Assembly: GCA_022606135.1 (NCBI GenBank)
Contig: JABYQN010000001.1
Location: 1,612,001 to 1,676,000 of the forward strand
DNA from: Fomes fomentarius
Lineage: Eukaryota; Basidiomycota; Agaricomycetes; Polyporales; Polyporaceae
Direction: 5' to 3'
DNA length: 64,000 nucleotides
The notes under the pieces: model-generated
The model's input: the letters and a program-made list of their open reading frames with translations, nothing else
What the model was told of the DNA's origin: nothing
Databases searched by the model: none
Program-made: the position numbers and the translations under genes
In this document: in pieces, positions 32,305 through 48,173 of the stretch
How the letters are laid out: each line of letters starts with the position of its first letter
Position numbering within the stretch: the stretch's first letter is position 1

Positions 32305-33202
32305 CCGGCTCCACGACTTTCGGATGTGTACACAGTTCCCAGTACCTTTCGCATGTGAGTCTGCATAATCAAGGGGGCAATATATCTCAATGCTCATCCG
32401 TCAAAGGTTCAGTACTGCTGTTTTTTTCAGCTCACTAGACCTACAATCATCTGCCTCTTTATCCATCTTCACGGACGTTCGCTCCATCATCTTGATGCTC
32501 TTCGCGTCTCCTGTCCACTCTCGGTAATGATGATTGTGCGCACAGCTGCACTATCGCAATGTCTTCACACAGCATGTTCCGTTCCCGCTCGGCCATCCTT
32601 ATTTAGTGCGCTGTATTTTGTACCATTCTCACCTCTCACGTATGTCGTTGTATAGATTCTCCGTCCGCGTCATGTCGCTATGTATAAATGTCAGTAATGG
32701 TTGATCGCGGGTACAGCACGTTGAGGCTTTCTGAATGAATGTCCGCCTTGGACCCAATTTCATTGGCTCATTGCGACGCAGTGACTAGAAAACTGTCCGA
32801 CTGTGGGAGCACGGTGGCGCACGCACACTCACGAGACGATAGACTTTGGAGGATGTACCCACGACCGCGATGCAGTACCTATGCGTCTACCCACAGGCGA
32901 CTGAGCTCACACGCGAGATACACGTCGACTGTGCGTTCACAACGCGAATTAACGAGGGAGACTCTCAGACGAGGGAGGAGAACATGCTCGAACGAGGTGA
33001 GGTGGGAGGCTGTGAAGCCGGCAAGTTGGCCCGACGGGAATTTGCCACGTCAGCTAAGCGCGGGCGTCTGCTCATATATTGGCGCCTCTGAGGAGTGACC
33101 TCTCCAAAAGTTCGAGGCCGCGCACACTGTTCTATTTCTTCTCTGGCACGCACTTTCCGTCACCGCTCGCTCTCTTACACATAGAGCCCTCCGCCTGGCG
33201 AC
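32305..33202. other. Intergenic region and SERCA promoter
   Basis: About 0.9 kb without supported coding frames. It contains the Sip5-like 3' UTR and the upstream region of the calcium pump gene. Nothing else was recognised. Confidence 0.4.
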
Positions 33203-36755
<3,553 letters not shown>

Positions 36756-36969
36756 ATGTCGATGATTATCATATCCACCTTTTAAAGGGGCAGTGTAATG
36801 ACATGTAATGATCGTTGAAGGGCCAGCGATTGTGGAATCGATAGTCATACTGGTATCCTCTGTAGAATCACAACATAGCTTGTGTATTCTTGTGTATTGT
36901 GGAGCTTCCGGACCATCTCACGCTCCAATCTCATCAAAGTGAAATGTACACTAAACCGCCTCCTCTGCC

Positions 36970-36973
36970 AAAA
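36970..36973 (-). terminator. RNA polymerase III terminator (T4)
   Basis: A run of four Ts on the minus strand begins 11 bases after the 3' end of the tRNA-Asn gene. Confidence 0.6.
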
Positions 36974-36983
36974 TCGTCGATGC

Positions 36984-37061
36984 TGCCCCGGTGAGGCTCG
37001 AACTCACGACCTTCCGATTGCCTTAACAGTCGGACGCTGTAACCAACTCAGCCACGGGGCA
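36984..37061 (-). tRNA. tRNA-Asn (anticodon GTT) with 5-nt insertion at the intron site
   Basis: On the minus strand the sequence folds as a tRNA. The acceptor arm is TGCCCCG paired with CGGGGCA. The D stem is GCTG/CAGC, the anticodon stem TCCGA/TCGGA, and the T arm GTGAG-TTCGAGC-CTCAC. The anticodon loop reads CTGTTA, then AGGCA (37019-37023), then A before the stem closes. The anticodon GTT is at 37025-37027. The loop would be normal if AGGCA, located just after position 37, were removed as an intron. Identity as Asn fits the similarity of the loop and T arm to yeast tRNA-Asn. The mature tRNA would be 73 nt before CCA addition. Confidence 0.92.
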
Positions 37062-38620
37062 CGTAGGATTTAATGCTCACTGTTATAATCCCTGAAAATT
37101 GCTGATCATTCATATATCTTTTGCTAGTGAATTCCAATTGTCATACAGTGCATAAGAGTCTGAACTGATCACCGCCAGGTTTATTTGTTCACCAATTACA
37201 TACAAGTAGAAGTTGAGTATCACTCGCTCGTGCTGAATTGAGTTATCAGCAGTGCACGATCAGCGGTCTTGTGCCCTCTCATAGGGCTGGTAACCTGGGG
37301 ATAGATCTGAAGAAGATGGCATAGTATGCAGGGACAAGTGTCATTCCTTCAGGAGGTGAGTTGCCGTGGTTCACGACACAGCGGCGTCGTGCGCCGGGAC
37401 TCGGGAAGGTGGCGCTTCACGTACACCCGCGCTGCTCGGACGCGAGATACGTTTGCCCAGTGCAGTGGATGATCATGCTGAGTGGAGGCGGCGAGAGCCT
37501 GTGACCTCCGGTCTCGCGCGCCACGGAGTTGGCAGCTATCGACGACGTTGAACGACGGGAGGAATGGAACGCCGTCGAACCGTCGCGTCCACATATCATT
37601 CATTCATGCGGGCGGACTCGGACATGGATCGCCTGTGCACCGATTCCGTAGGGATCAGCTGGAATGTTGGACGTCGTGGTGCAGGAAAGTTGGTTGCTGG
37701 CCCGCGACGTGATCTCTGATTGAATACTTTGACCGTTGGTATGACGGCTTGAGCGGAGAGACAGGGAGAGACACTCGAAATGAATGTGTGATCGGTGTCC
37801 GAGTTGGCCTACTCGGCCTTTACGCGAGACGTTGATCAAGGGCCGAGGGTCTGGACTCTGCAAGTTGGCTCGTATATGGAGCATCTCACACTAGTGCAAA
37901 CGCCTTGCTTGTTTCAATCCTAGCCCGTGCAGGTCAGAGTAGTTCATGCGTACGGTGAAAGCGCATCGATGGCGTGCATATATGGCATGAACCATTCATA
38001 GTGGGGGCGACCGACATGATGGTGCTGTCGTATACATAAGCGTGGCGTAAGTCGCTAGCTCAGTGGTTGGATGTGCGCGGACGTCGGGGGCGACGGAGAG
38101 AGCCAAGGGTGCACAGCAAGACAAGTTTGGTATGCAAACAAGCGAAGCGAGACTCCCCGCGCCCGGCAATCACTGTCCCAGATCTCGCTAGCCAGATTCA
38201 AGCGAGATGCGCCGCGCGCGATCCATCACCCTCGTCATCACGCTCGATGTGTTCCCAAATTTGATTCCGCCGACAAGACGGTCTTGTGCTCAGACTCGTG
38301 CAGCCTTCAAATTTCAGGTGAAAGAATGTTCTAATCAGCGCCGTATGTAATCGGAATATAGGGCTTGTCACGCTTCGCATCACTCGCATACGAACGTCAA
38401 CGGTGACACGCAATCCTGGCATTGCGGCTGTAAACATGAGCAGGGGACGGCAAATATAGCTACTGCACGATAGCAGATGGGGACGAGATTCCACGTGAGT
38501 GCAAGGTCAAGGTCAGCAAGTACAGAACGTACAGCCTCGACAGGCCACGATGCAGTCGTCACGTTGCCCCTCCGGAGCATCTATCCTGCAACAGGGTTGG
38601 CAATGTGAGAGGCATCAAAC
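37062..38620. other. Intergenic region with no supported gene
   Basis: About 1.5 kb. Several short overlapping frames occur on both strands, for example 37349-37603 minus and 38067-38264 plus. None has a recognisable domain. No repeats were noted. Confidence 0.4.
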
Positions 38621-40770
38621 TCAAACTCTTGCGGCACTATCAGCACCCTGAGCAGTGTGCCCATGCGCGTGTGCTGGGAGCTCCTCGGGCGGCACCACGT
38701 CGAAGCCACTGCGTCCTAGCTCCGAAGGCAGAGCGGCCGTGTCGTCCAGCGCCTCCTCGGCAAGCAGGGTCTGCGTCTCGTCTTCGTCTTCTGTCGGCGC
38801 CGTAGCGGCCCGCTCAGACGCAAGACGAAGGAAGCGCGGAGGACTGACGAGGTGGTTAAAGAGGAACTGTGGAAGAAAATCAGCGGTCTGAGATCCGGGA
38901 GCATATGGGGCGCGTGAGGATGTACTGACCGTTCCGTATCTACAATGCAGCGCCCGATGTCATCAATAAGTCTCCGTGCAGGGTCATCACACATACTACG
39001 ACAGACTCACACAAGGAGGCCGAACCCGGCAAGTTGCAAAAGAGAGATGGGGAACAGGAAGACTTCCCAACCAAGACCCAAGCTGACGATCCAGATGCTG
39101 AGAGTCCTGCAGGTATCCGTCAAGCTACGCGCTGTAGCACTAAGATGGCGAGTTACGCTGAGGCCGAAGAAGTTGAAAAATGCTATCGAAAACGCGATGA
39201 CGATGCCGGAATACAAGACCGGCGGATTGTCAATCATCTGGTGCCAGCCACGTGGAAGGTCGAAGAACGGAGAGACAGACGCGTAACGCGCGAGAAGAGG
39301 CATCGCAAGCACGATGCTGAGCGCGCCGAACAGGCCCTCGAACCCAACGGCGACCAACGGGGCAACCGAATAGCGGCCCATAATCTTCTCTAGACGAAGG
39401 GTGAGATGGAATCATAGGAGACGTGAAGGAGAGGCGAGGCCAACCTTCGACAACAAACTGGGCGGCCGTGCTGAAGATTGCCCACGAGCACATGCCGCAG
39501 AACACAAGCCGGGACGATCGGTCGGAAGGGACAGAGCAAGGGAGAACCATTTAGCGGTTCTTCGATATGACTGCGGGGAAGAACGGAAAGGCGAGACGTA
39601 CAAGATCTGAGCGAACAAGACGAAGAACACGCCTGCGCAGCGCAGTCATGAGATGCGGACGCGGGCTGCGCACATTGAATAGGCTCACCAACGAGGACTT
39701 TGGTGACTTCGGGCTCCTCTGTAGGTTCGGGAGGTGGGAGATCATCAAATGCATTGACGCTGGGCTCCTTGACGGCGTCCTTGACCATAGAGCCGCTAAG
39801 GCCGACGAGGGAGACACCTGCCATTACCGTGATAAGGGATATCCATCTATGGAACAAAAGTGAGTATAAGGCCAAAGAGGAGCTTAGGATACGCTGTATG
39901 CAGCAGAATGGGTGAGAGTACGAGGAGGACTCAACTGGTAAAGCCATAGACGTCTACGGAGAAAGATGACAGAAAGAACACCGACAAAGAGGACGAGCGC
40001 GCCTCGGGTCATCTGATAGATCGAGACCGGGGTGTAGAGCAGGCCGACGTTCATCAACTGTATAGCCGGATTGTGACGGAAGAGGAAAACGAGACAGCCG
40101 AGAGAGATGCATGATGCAGGTGGGCGTCATGAGAAGAAGAAAACGATAAAGGACAAGCCGAGGGGCGCACCGTAGTAGCGGTAAGATCACAAACGGCGGG
40201 GAACCATAAGAGCAGGACTTTCCAGCCATGCAGGCGTGCTAGGGGGACTTCGGCCTTTGGACCAGCGGCAGGTTCCTCTTCGGAGTCGGAGGGGAGGCGC
40301 AGAGGCTGAGACTGCCGCCTAGCGCGTAGCCAGGAGAAGATGACCGGAAGAAAACCTACGATCGTTGGCACGTGTTAATGCTCTAGAGGGAGAGAATGAA
40401 GGAGACAGACGTACACAGCATCTCTCCGACTGACGCGGACGGTGACAGGGAATTAGCACGGCAGTCATGCGCATGGGAGAGGGACACGCACGGAACATCT
40501 GGAGGGTCTGCCACACGGGCTGCTCGTACAGAACACGGCGTGTAGGGTCGTCGCCATCACAGTTCTCTAAGCATTGCATGTCCTGTAGCGGAGGAGGTGA
40601 GGAGGCGGGTTGATTGTGTATGCGCGAGGGGTACACGCACCTGCCACTTGCTCCAGAGGGAATTGCTGGAGCCCTGGGGAGGGTGAGCACTCGCTGGTTG
40701 AGAGGAGGGGGATACACACGGTGATGAGCATGCCGGCGATGAGGACGGGGACATAGAGGGAGGAGGGCAT
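38621..40770 (-). CDS. SLC35F6-like transporter of the DMT superfamily
   Basis: A gene with many introns. The start MPSSLYVPVLIAGMLIT splices to GSSNSLWSKWQDMQCLEN and then LYEQPVWQTLQM, matching the first span and following loop of SLC35F6 proteins. Downstream pieces read PTIVGFLPVIFSWLRARRQ, LLWFPAVCDLTATT, ALVLFVGVLSVIFLRRRLWL and SLITVMAGVSLVGLSGSMVK. These are followed by VGFEGLFGALSIVLAMPLL, AFSIAFFNFFGLSVTRHLSA and SIWIVSLGLGWEVF, ending with YGTFLFNHLV and a 75-residue acidic cytosolic tail. About ten membrane spans are expected. SLC35F6-like proteins sit in lysosomal, vacuolar or mitochondrial-associated membranes; the substrate is not established. The stop TGA (38621-38623) follows SAARV. 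It is divergently arranged with the arrestin-domain gene. Confidence 0.85.
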
Positions 40771-41080
40771 GGCGGGCAGACGGCGGGCTCAGGCTGGCTG
40801 AGCGTGCGGTGAGCACAGAGTGGCTTCGAGTGAGCGTCACCGTGGCGGGGACAGAGCAGACTGGGACCGGCGTCTCTCCCGGCGGCGCGTTGGGTGGGAG
40901 AAGCGTCGGATGGAAGGCTTCCAAATACGGCGGTGATCGGGGAAATAATTAAATAATGGGGAAACGAAGAAGAGGTTCAGAATTCGATTCTTTGGCTTCG
41001 ATTGGGATGTTGGTAGGATCACCCAATGTTCGCGTACTTATATCCTCTCCGGCCTCTTCCACTCCTCCTCCCTCCTCCCC
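40771..41080. promoter_or_regulatory. Shared divergent promoter region of the transporter and arrestin genes
   Basis: 310 bases between two divergent start codons. It contains an AT-rich segment (about 40935-40955) and no supported coding frame. The transcription signals are not resolved. Confidence 0.4.
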
Positions 41081-43242
41081 ATGGTCCACCTCGTCCTCTC
41101 CACAACACGGGGCAACTCCGGGAACCGCTTCTTCCCCCACCAGGGCTACCTCGGCCTCACCCCCGTCCGCGTCGAGGGCGGTATGTCCTCCCCCCCGCTT
41201 CCCTCCCATGCACACCCTCTGACACTCTCCAGTCGTCCGCACAAGATTCGACGAGGATGCAAGACCAATCCCTGCAAAGTCCCTCTCCGTCTCCATTCGT
41301 TGCTACCAGTCACGCCTCACCCGCACCCGTTCCTTTCGCTCCACTCTCGTCGTAGACCATACCGACGTCCTCTGGGTCAAGCCATCCAACAAAGAATATG
41401 CTGACGTAGGCGAACTTGAGTTTCCGTTCAAGATCACCCTTCCAAAACGCACCCCGGGCTTCAGCACCGCACACTACCAAGATTACCGCGTCTTCTGGCG
41501 TTTAGAAGCCAGTAAGTCATCACATTCTCTGTCTCGCTTACCGCCCCCATCTGCCACCTGCCACAACCATCGTCATTCGATCTTCTCACTTGTGTTTTAC
41601 TCTCCAAGTCCTCGATCACGTACCCATCCCAAGCGTCGGCTCCCGCATTGTCCGCTATTATGACCTCGCTCTATTACGCTACGACCTCCCTCCCTCAATA
41701 CAACCTTCCCCGCCGCCCTCGCATCACACACTCCTCCACCAGACGAACAAGCCTCGAGCACCTGTTGTCTCCTATAACGTTGCGACCCCAACACTTCCGG
41801 TAGGGCCCTCTGACATCATCTACACGACCCTCTTCCTCCGCCCACAGGACCCCGGCGTCACTATCCGAAGCGCGACAGTGTCAGTTGAGCGACGGATCGA
41901 GCTTCATCACGCTCCTGCTACTCCCACTCCGCTCGTAACAGCGGGCATCAATTATGCCATGGCCGCTTCTGCTTCCCCCACTACAACATTTTCCCCTGCT
42001 TCCCCCACACCATCGCATTCTGATGATGACGCGAGCACTCCGACTACTGCTCAGTTTACTTCGGGGTATTTGTCCCATTCCCAGCCTCCCTATGGGCCCC
42101 GTCTCAGTCCCAGCCAGACGACCTTCGATTCGATGGCCAGTAATTCGTCCTCATTTCCTCTGCTCTCACCATCAAGCTCTCATAGCTCGTCCTCCCCCAT
42201 CTCAATGCCTCGCGTGCCGTCACCTTCGCGGCCGCCTCCCTCCCCTTCTTCTCTGTCTGCTTCGCCTCGCCCTCCATTACCCCCTTTTGATCCACCGCTC
42301 AAAACACTCACTGCTACGCTTGTTTCGACTGAGGTTAACTCGTTCACATGCGACTCGTCGGGATTGTGGGTCAAGAATCTCACGATACAGTGGCCAGAGG
42401 CTCGAGGGACGTCCAGGTGGGCGATTGGAGAGACTAGCCATAGCGAGTTTGCTACGGTGCGTTTCTTTGTTAGGACCAGGATTGTCGTTTCCGGGCCTGG
42501 AGGTGCGGATACTCTTGAACTCGAGCCCAAGGAGCTAGCGGTGGTTCCCACAAACGAAGCCGACCGCCGGGTTGCGATGGAAAAGTGGGCTGAGCAGAAG
42601 GAGCTGGCGCAGCGAAGCAAGTCAAAGAGCCCGTGGAGAAGGCGTGGTGAGGATGGTACTCAAGCGGATATTGGTCCCGGGAAGTCAAGTGCGCACGGGC
42701 TGCCTTCTCCACCCCAGACGCCTGCGCAGTCAAGTGAGAGCGGGGATCATCGCAAATCGTCGTCTGGTACGGGCACCAAGCCGCGTAAGAAGTCTCGTAG
42801 ACCACATACATCCGCAGGACCGAGCGACAAGTCCAATCTCAGCTTTGCGGCGGCCAGGCGCTCGGAGGCTGAAACAGACGATCCGTCGATTTCCAGTCAT
42901 TCACAATCGAGCGCGCACAGTTCGCACAGTCACTCGTCTTCAAAAGGGAAGCACAAAGAGTCCGGGCTCGGAGAGAGCATGCTGCAGGCTGTGGACAAGG
43001 TCAGAAGGAAGTCCCGCGCCCGAGAGGGAGAGGGGAAGAGGGAGAGAGAGATTGGAGACGTTGGACGGGAATCCGAATCAGAGGGGCCGAAGTCGGCAGG
43101 GCTTGGTCTGCAGCTCGGCCTCGAGGTGGACGATGTACGCGCGTGGGAGGAGGAGCTCGCGCGCATAGAGCAACAGTCGCGGCGAAGCAGCGCGGGTATG
43201 CTTGCGCTGTTCGGCATAACGCGCAAGCGTACCGGTGGATAG
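41081..43242 (+). CDS. Arrestin-domain protein with long disordered insert and tail
   Basis: Three exons (41081-41180, 41233-41511, 41609-43242) give 670 residues. The N-terminus reads YLGLTPVRVEGVVRTRFDED, SLSVSIRCYQSRLTRTRSF, ELEFPFKITLPKRTPGFSTA and HYQDYRVFWRLEAILDHVPI, which is the arrestin-like N-terminal beta-sandwich seen in fungal adaptors. A second beta-rich part (TLTATLVSTEVNSFTCDSSG, VRFFVRTRIVVSGPGG) lies after a Ser/Pro-rich insert at about residues 250-355. The tail from residue 450 is Ser/Lys/Arg-rich. Such adaptors link ubiquitin ligases to membrane cargo. I did not notice a PY motif, so recruitment by Rsp5 is not shown. The ATG at 41081 is the first start that opens directly into the arrestin fold. 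Confidence 0.75.
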
Positions 43243-46200
43243 CGACTCTCCGTTGTGTCCGGGCTGCTTCGTCTTCCCCGCACGCTGCGCCACAACCACA
43301 AGCCTCAAGTCCCTCGCCGTTTTCGAAACACCCTCGCGTACCGAACTGGGTCTACGCAATCTGCGTGTATGGCATCTGGCGACTCTCTGCCTCCTCGGAC
43401 TCGACCGCCACTACTTTTCGTTGAGCTCTGCGCCGGCCGGGCAGGATGAACCCTTCGCTTTCACTTCATTCGTTCTTTGATCATGTTGTCGTACACGCCG
43501 TTCTCCTCACTCGCAAGTATATAGTTCTCGTCCGCATCATAGTCTTCGTTCTTGTACATCCACGCACTCCTGGCATACAGTCGACCCTGCACATACATGC
43601 ACTTGCGATACCCTACTACCTCGCTCCTGTCGATACTAATACTAGTACTGTTGCTCCCTTTCTCCGATGGTCTCGCTAGCTCGCATCCGGCTCCGGGACT
43701 CCCCCATCACATCTTCGACCCTTCCACTCTCCCGCTGCACGCGCGCGCGAGCTGCCAGTGCCACGCTACTTCGGATTCCATGCATTCGTGGCGCGGGCGT
43801 GGAGTCGTTCATTTGCCCATCTCTGTAGACCAACGATCGTACCCTAATTCTCGCGAGCGTGTATGAATGTACGTATAGCACAACTCCCTCCCCACAGCAA
43901 GTTGATGTATTTGTTAGCAACAGACATTTCCCCAGTTCGCTCAGATAACTTATTTCTTACTTTTTTCTCTCTCACCTGCATCATCAATAGCATGTCAAAT
44001 GCAAATGCAGTCATCCTGGACGCCAAAATACGCGTTCCAATCCCAAGGGCGACGTCGACGACGGACGTATTCTGCTTATCACGCACGCGCGCCGCCCGGT
44101 GCTGGGGCTGGCTGCGATGTTGGATGAGGGCGACGACCATCATATTGCTGGATGCTCATCTCGCGCGCATAGGCGGAAGAAGCCCACTCGAGCGGCGACG
44201 CGTTCTCGGTTGGCAAATTTCCGGGTGTCGCGTCTCCCGACGAAGCCTTCTCGGCCGTCCGCCAGGCGTGTGGCTTCTCTCGCGTCTGTTCGTCGTCGTG
44301 CGTGTTCGGGGTTCGCGAACGCGAACGCCTCTCTTTTCTCTTCTCGTGCGCGCCAACCCGCGACACAAGCCTGCCGCGTTCCGAAACGTCGTAGCTCGCG
44401 GCGGGCTCCATTGCCAGTGCTGAAGCACTAGCAGCGTGTGCGAGAACCACAGAGATTCAATATTTAGAAGGCGAGCAGGTGGGGGGCGTGACGCGCGCTG
44501 CCGGGGCTAGCTGTGTTTGGGACGGAGGCCATCGAGGTTCGCGGAAACCTTCCGTTCGCGCGGGTCGGCCTCCCTCGCGATCGCGATCTTTATCGGGCCC
44601 ACCCATGGCCGCGTGCATGCACTGTTTGTGTCTTGGCAGTGCGCCACCTCGCTCCGAGTGTTCTCTCCATCTGATCTCACCGTCAGCGCAGCTCAGCTGC
44701 CCTCTGAGTCTCTCGCAGCTGGGCCGCGCACGACAAGTAACAGACGTGCAGATGCAGACGTCCGCGAATTTGCGCCTTCCTACGGGCCACGTTTGACAGG
44801 CATTCAGGAAGATCCACCGTCACTGCTGAGCGCTGAGTACTAGTGCTGACATCATCGCGACAATGGGTCAGATTTCAATTGGAATTGGAGCGACCGCCGT
44901 CGCCATGAGCCACAGAGTGCGGCGCATAGTGTCGTTGCCATACTACACACAGCGTCCCCGTTGTAGTTATCCGACTGGCATCGATGAACATCAATGAGAT
45001 GCAGGGAATGCGTAGCGACTTACAAACGCGCGTGAAGCCTCGAGGCAGCCTCTAGCTCCGCTGTATTATTCATTCGACGCCAACGAATATTGGCTCGGGT
45101 GTTCGTTCACGCACTAGCTCCGATTCTGAGAAACTTTGGCGTGGCGTCGGTCCGCGACGCGACGACTGACGAGCACGCTGCAGCCTGTCCCCGACGTAAG
45201 TACATAACGTGCTGCCAATGTGGATATTCACATTGCGTAAGTACTGGGTCGGGTGAATGTCTTGGCAGTGGACCGGCCCGTGAGGGATGAACGCGTCGAA
45301 TTGTCATTATGAATGTTTTCTTCTGCTTCCCTGCGTTTGTGGTCTGTGAGTATCTTTAAGTTGTCAGATACGCATGATGGGTGGGAGTGGGGACGTTCAG
45401 CTCGGAATGGCTTGGGGACGCTGAGGCGGCCTGCTGCACTCCCAGGCTGCCCATCCGACATCGGTACCGATAAGTACCAGATGCCACGAGACGAGACGAC
45501 GCGAGATGGAGATGAGCGAGCGCGATGAGATGGCCAGATGGGTTAGTGGAGTGATGTGGGTGGCGGGCGACGGCCCGACGGCATGGCGAACGCCGTCCGG
45601 ATCCACTGAGATTCCGCGACTATCTGAGTAATACATGGGTGGCGTCGAAACAAATCTTACGTTGTGCAGCTGACAGCAAAGCGGGCACGGTCTGCTATCG
45701 GAGATGGAGTCGTGTTCGACTGTAACTTCAGAGTTCACGAGAAGGGAGCTGCAGTATCAGTATCGACAACAGCTACCGAGCGGCGAACTCAGTTGCTGAT
45801 CGTTCAGGATTCGCGCTCACTTATTGTGTCGGTAATAAAGCATGGCCAGGACTTGGGCAGCAGCCCGGCAGCAGCACAAGCGGAGCAGTCTATGGCCAAT
45901 CTAGAGCGTCAAGAACAGCATGCACCGAATTCGAAGATACTTACTCCGCTCCATCTGACGGGCCCCGTCGACACACAGCACATCTTTTCTGCCTTTGGAG
46001 ACATAACAGCTGCCACCGAATCCTCCCTTATCTGCTTCCATCTCTCCGATGAATCCAAAACCACGCAAACATGCAGAGCGTATGTACACCCATGGATGTA
46101 CTTGTACTTGCATACAGATAACATGAAACTACCCTCAGGCGGCCGTCATGCAGCCGGCTGAAGTGTTCCGCAGGCGACGGCCTCGGAGAGAAGCTTCGAA

Positions 46201-48173
46201 ATTGTGCCCACGGGCGTCCTTGATGGGGATGGACAAGGCTTCCGAGGCTGTGAGTCTGTGACTGGTTGACTTTCCCGCCGCGACGCTGGCTGACGGCATT
46301 GCGGGTCCGAGGGGCTCGTGCTTCTGGCCAGGCCAGAGCGCTGCACATAAGACACACGCTGCTTCTTGTTCTCTCGATTGATGCTGGCGCCGAGCGAGAC
46401 GTCGATATCAGTCATCATCAACTTTGTTGGATACTTCCTTGCCGCGTGCCGCAGCAGCGCATGCGCACCCCAGTCGACCTTTTTCCCGTCTCCCAAACCT
46501 AGTACGTCCATTTCGATGATATGAATTAACGTGAACCGCTCGCTTTGACATTATGGTCTGCGAGATGACTGATCAGAAGACCAGCCCGGAAACTGTTCGG
46601 TAACATGCACTCCTCTTTCCGGTCCGAATGGCTCTTGTCTCCATTCCTATCAACATCGTCACAAGCAAGCACTCTGCGCAACGGGGCACAACACCGTCGT
46701 GTCACCACTTCCTTATTGACACAACTTTCATCTAGTGAAGCGTCAGTGAATCTCGAACTTCCGGCGTCGATATTGACGCTACTCAACTGTCAGTACTTCA
46801 GTTCCCAACCTCTTCTACACAGACGTGCACAGCCGGCAGCAAGTATTCTCTCCGTTGCACCATCCTTTCCGTCCGCGTGTACGTTTCTACCCCAAAGCAG
46901 GATGCAGCTGATCAACCACTTGGCATGCACCTTCTTCCCGTCACGTCGCAAAGCCTCCGCCACACATCCACCAGCGCCGTCCGGGTGGGTATCGGAAACC
47001 TCACCGTCAGCAGGCTGAGAATGAAGCCCTCGAGCGGCTCGAAGCGCATCGGAGAGAGGCAAAGTTAATCACCCGCTTGATCTCTAAAGTCCTCCCCCCC
47101 GGCCACGCCTCCTCGTCTTCGCGGTCTTCTTTCGCCCATTCTCTCCCAAGCTCTTTTCAATTCTCTCCCCATTCTCTCCCCGTCCTGTCACACACACACG
47201 CACTCGCACAACGCTCGACTTTTCCGGCTCGTGCCACACCTATCCGGAGAAGGGGATCTCGGGGGAGGGAGGGGCGGGCGGGGCGGAGCGTGTTTCGAAT
47301 CGGGCCGCACGCGCACACACACGGCCGCCCAACATGCTTCGTTTCGTTCGTGCGCTCGAAGATCGAAATCGAGCGGCGAGGGTGAGGCCGTTTCGCGATG
47401 CAGAGCCAGCCTGAGAAGCGAGGGATCCTGCCGCAGGCCGGCAGCTACGCTGATGCTTTCGGCGTGCGTGTCGCGAACATTTGTTCAGGCTCTGATATGC
47501 GTGCGACGATGCCAGCCGTTGCAACATGAAGACCCAGATCGCGGTGTAGCGGTCGGCTGGCGCTATTGCTCCCTCTTAGACGCCTTTCGATCCGACAAAA
47601 TGGCGGCATGGCCTCACCGTAAATGTCAGGCGTACGGGACGTAGGGTAGGATTCGGCGGCCTTGCGCCCTCATGCACCAATCCCCTGTCAGAGGTAGGTG
47701 TTTGAAGTGATCTAGACCGCTGCATCACCGTCAGATTGGTGTTCGAGCCACATAGAATAGAACGGTGCACGTTGTCACTTACGGTACTAGCAATGTAAGC
47801 CGTCAAATGCCCTCAAGCCCCATCCGCGGCGTGCCTGCTCAACATACAGTGGGGCTCTCGACAAACAAGGACAGCGTTGTTTCAGCTGCCACACTGTGGG
47901 AAACAAGCGCAGATAAGGGGATGATGAATGGGACGTTTAAACCACACTTTCGTGTGAGTGCTGTGGTATCGCTCAAGGGGCCACTTAGAGGTCACCGGTC
48001 GCCTCTTACGCGCCATTCTTCTCGGGATAATGATGATAAGCTAGCATACACGCTACAGCTATTTGCGGTCCGTTGACTGCGATCTCCAGCGGCTGTTAAC
48101 CTTGGAGTTGGGGGTGAAAACACATGAGTGAGCTGAACCTAGCCTGAGACGACGGAACCTTGTCTCTGTTTAC
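43243..48173. other. Gene-poor region of about 5 kb
   Basis: Between the arrestin gene and Shq1 I find no gene with a recognisable domain. Frames in 43863-44423 overlap on both strands in GC-rich DNA and look like compositional artefacts. The best single candidate, at 46146-46511 minus, is listed separately. No tRNA, transposase or long terminal repeat was recognised. The pyrimidine-rich stretch at 47080-47230 resembles a promoter or leader. Confidence 0.35.
46146..46511 (-). CDS. Orphan open frame, uncertain
   Basis: A 121-codon ATG-initiated frame beginning MDVLGLGDGKKVDWGAHALL, then YPTKLMMTDIDVSLGASINR and a basic, Ser/Pro-rich tail. No domain is recognised. It is noted because its composition is more protein-like than its neighbours in this gene-poor stretch. 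It may be one exon of a larger gene or a chance frame. Confidence 0.2.
   Translation of the reverse strand: MDVLGLGDGKKVDWGAHALLRHAARKYPTKLMMTDIDVSLGASINRENKKQRVSYVQRSGLARSTSPSDPQCRQPASRRESQPVTDSQPRKPCPSPSRTPVGTISKLLSEAVACGTLQPAA

Noticed and set aside
43863..44450. Overlapping frames on both strands in GC-rich DNA, including a minus frame with ATG at 44411
   Set aside because: Both strands are open because of base composition; neither product has domain character, and the apparent longer minus start is a GTG.
46790..47062. Minus frame sharing DGKKV with the frame at 46146-46511, suggesting a duplicated unit
   Set aside because: Similarity is limited to a few residues and the surrounding DNA does not align by eye.
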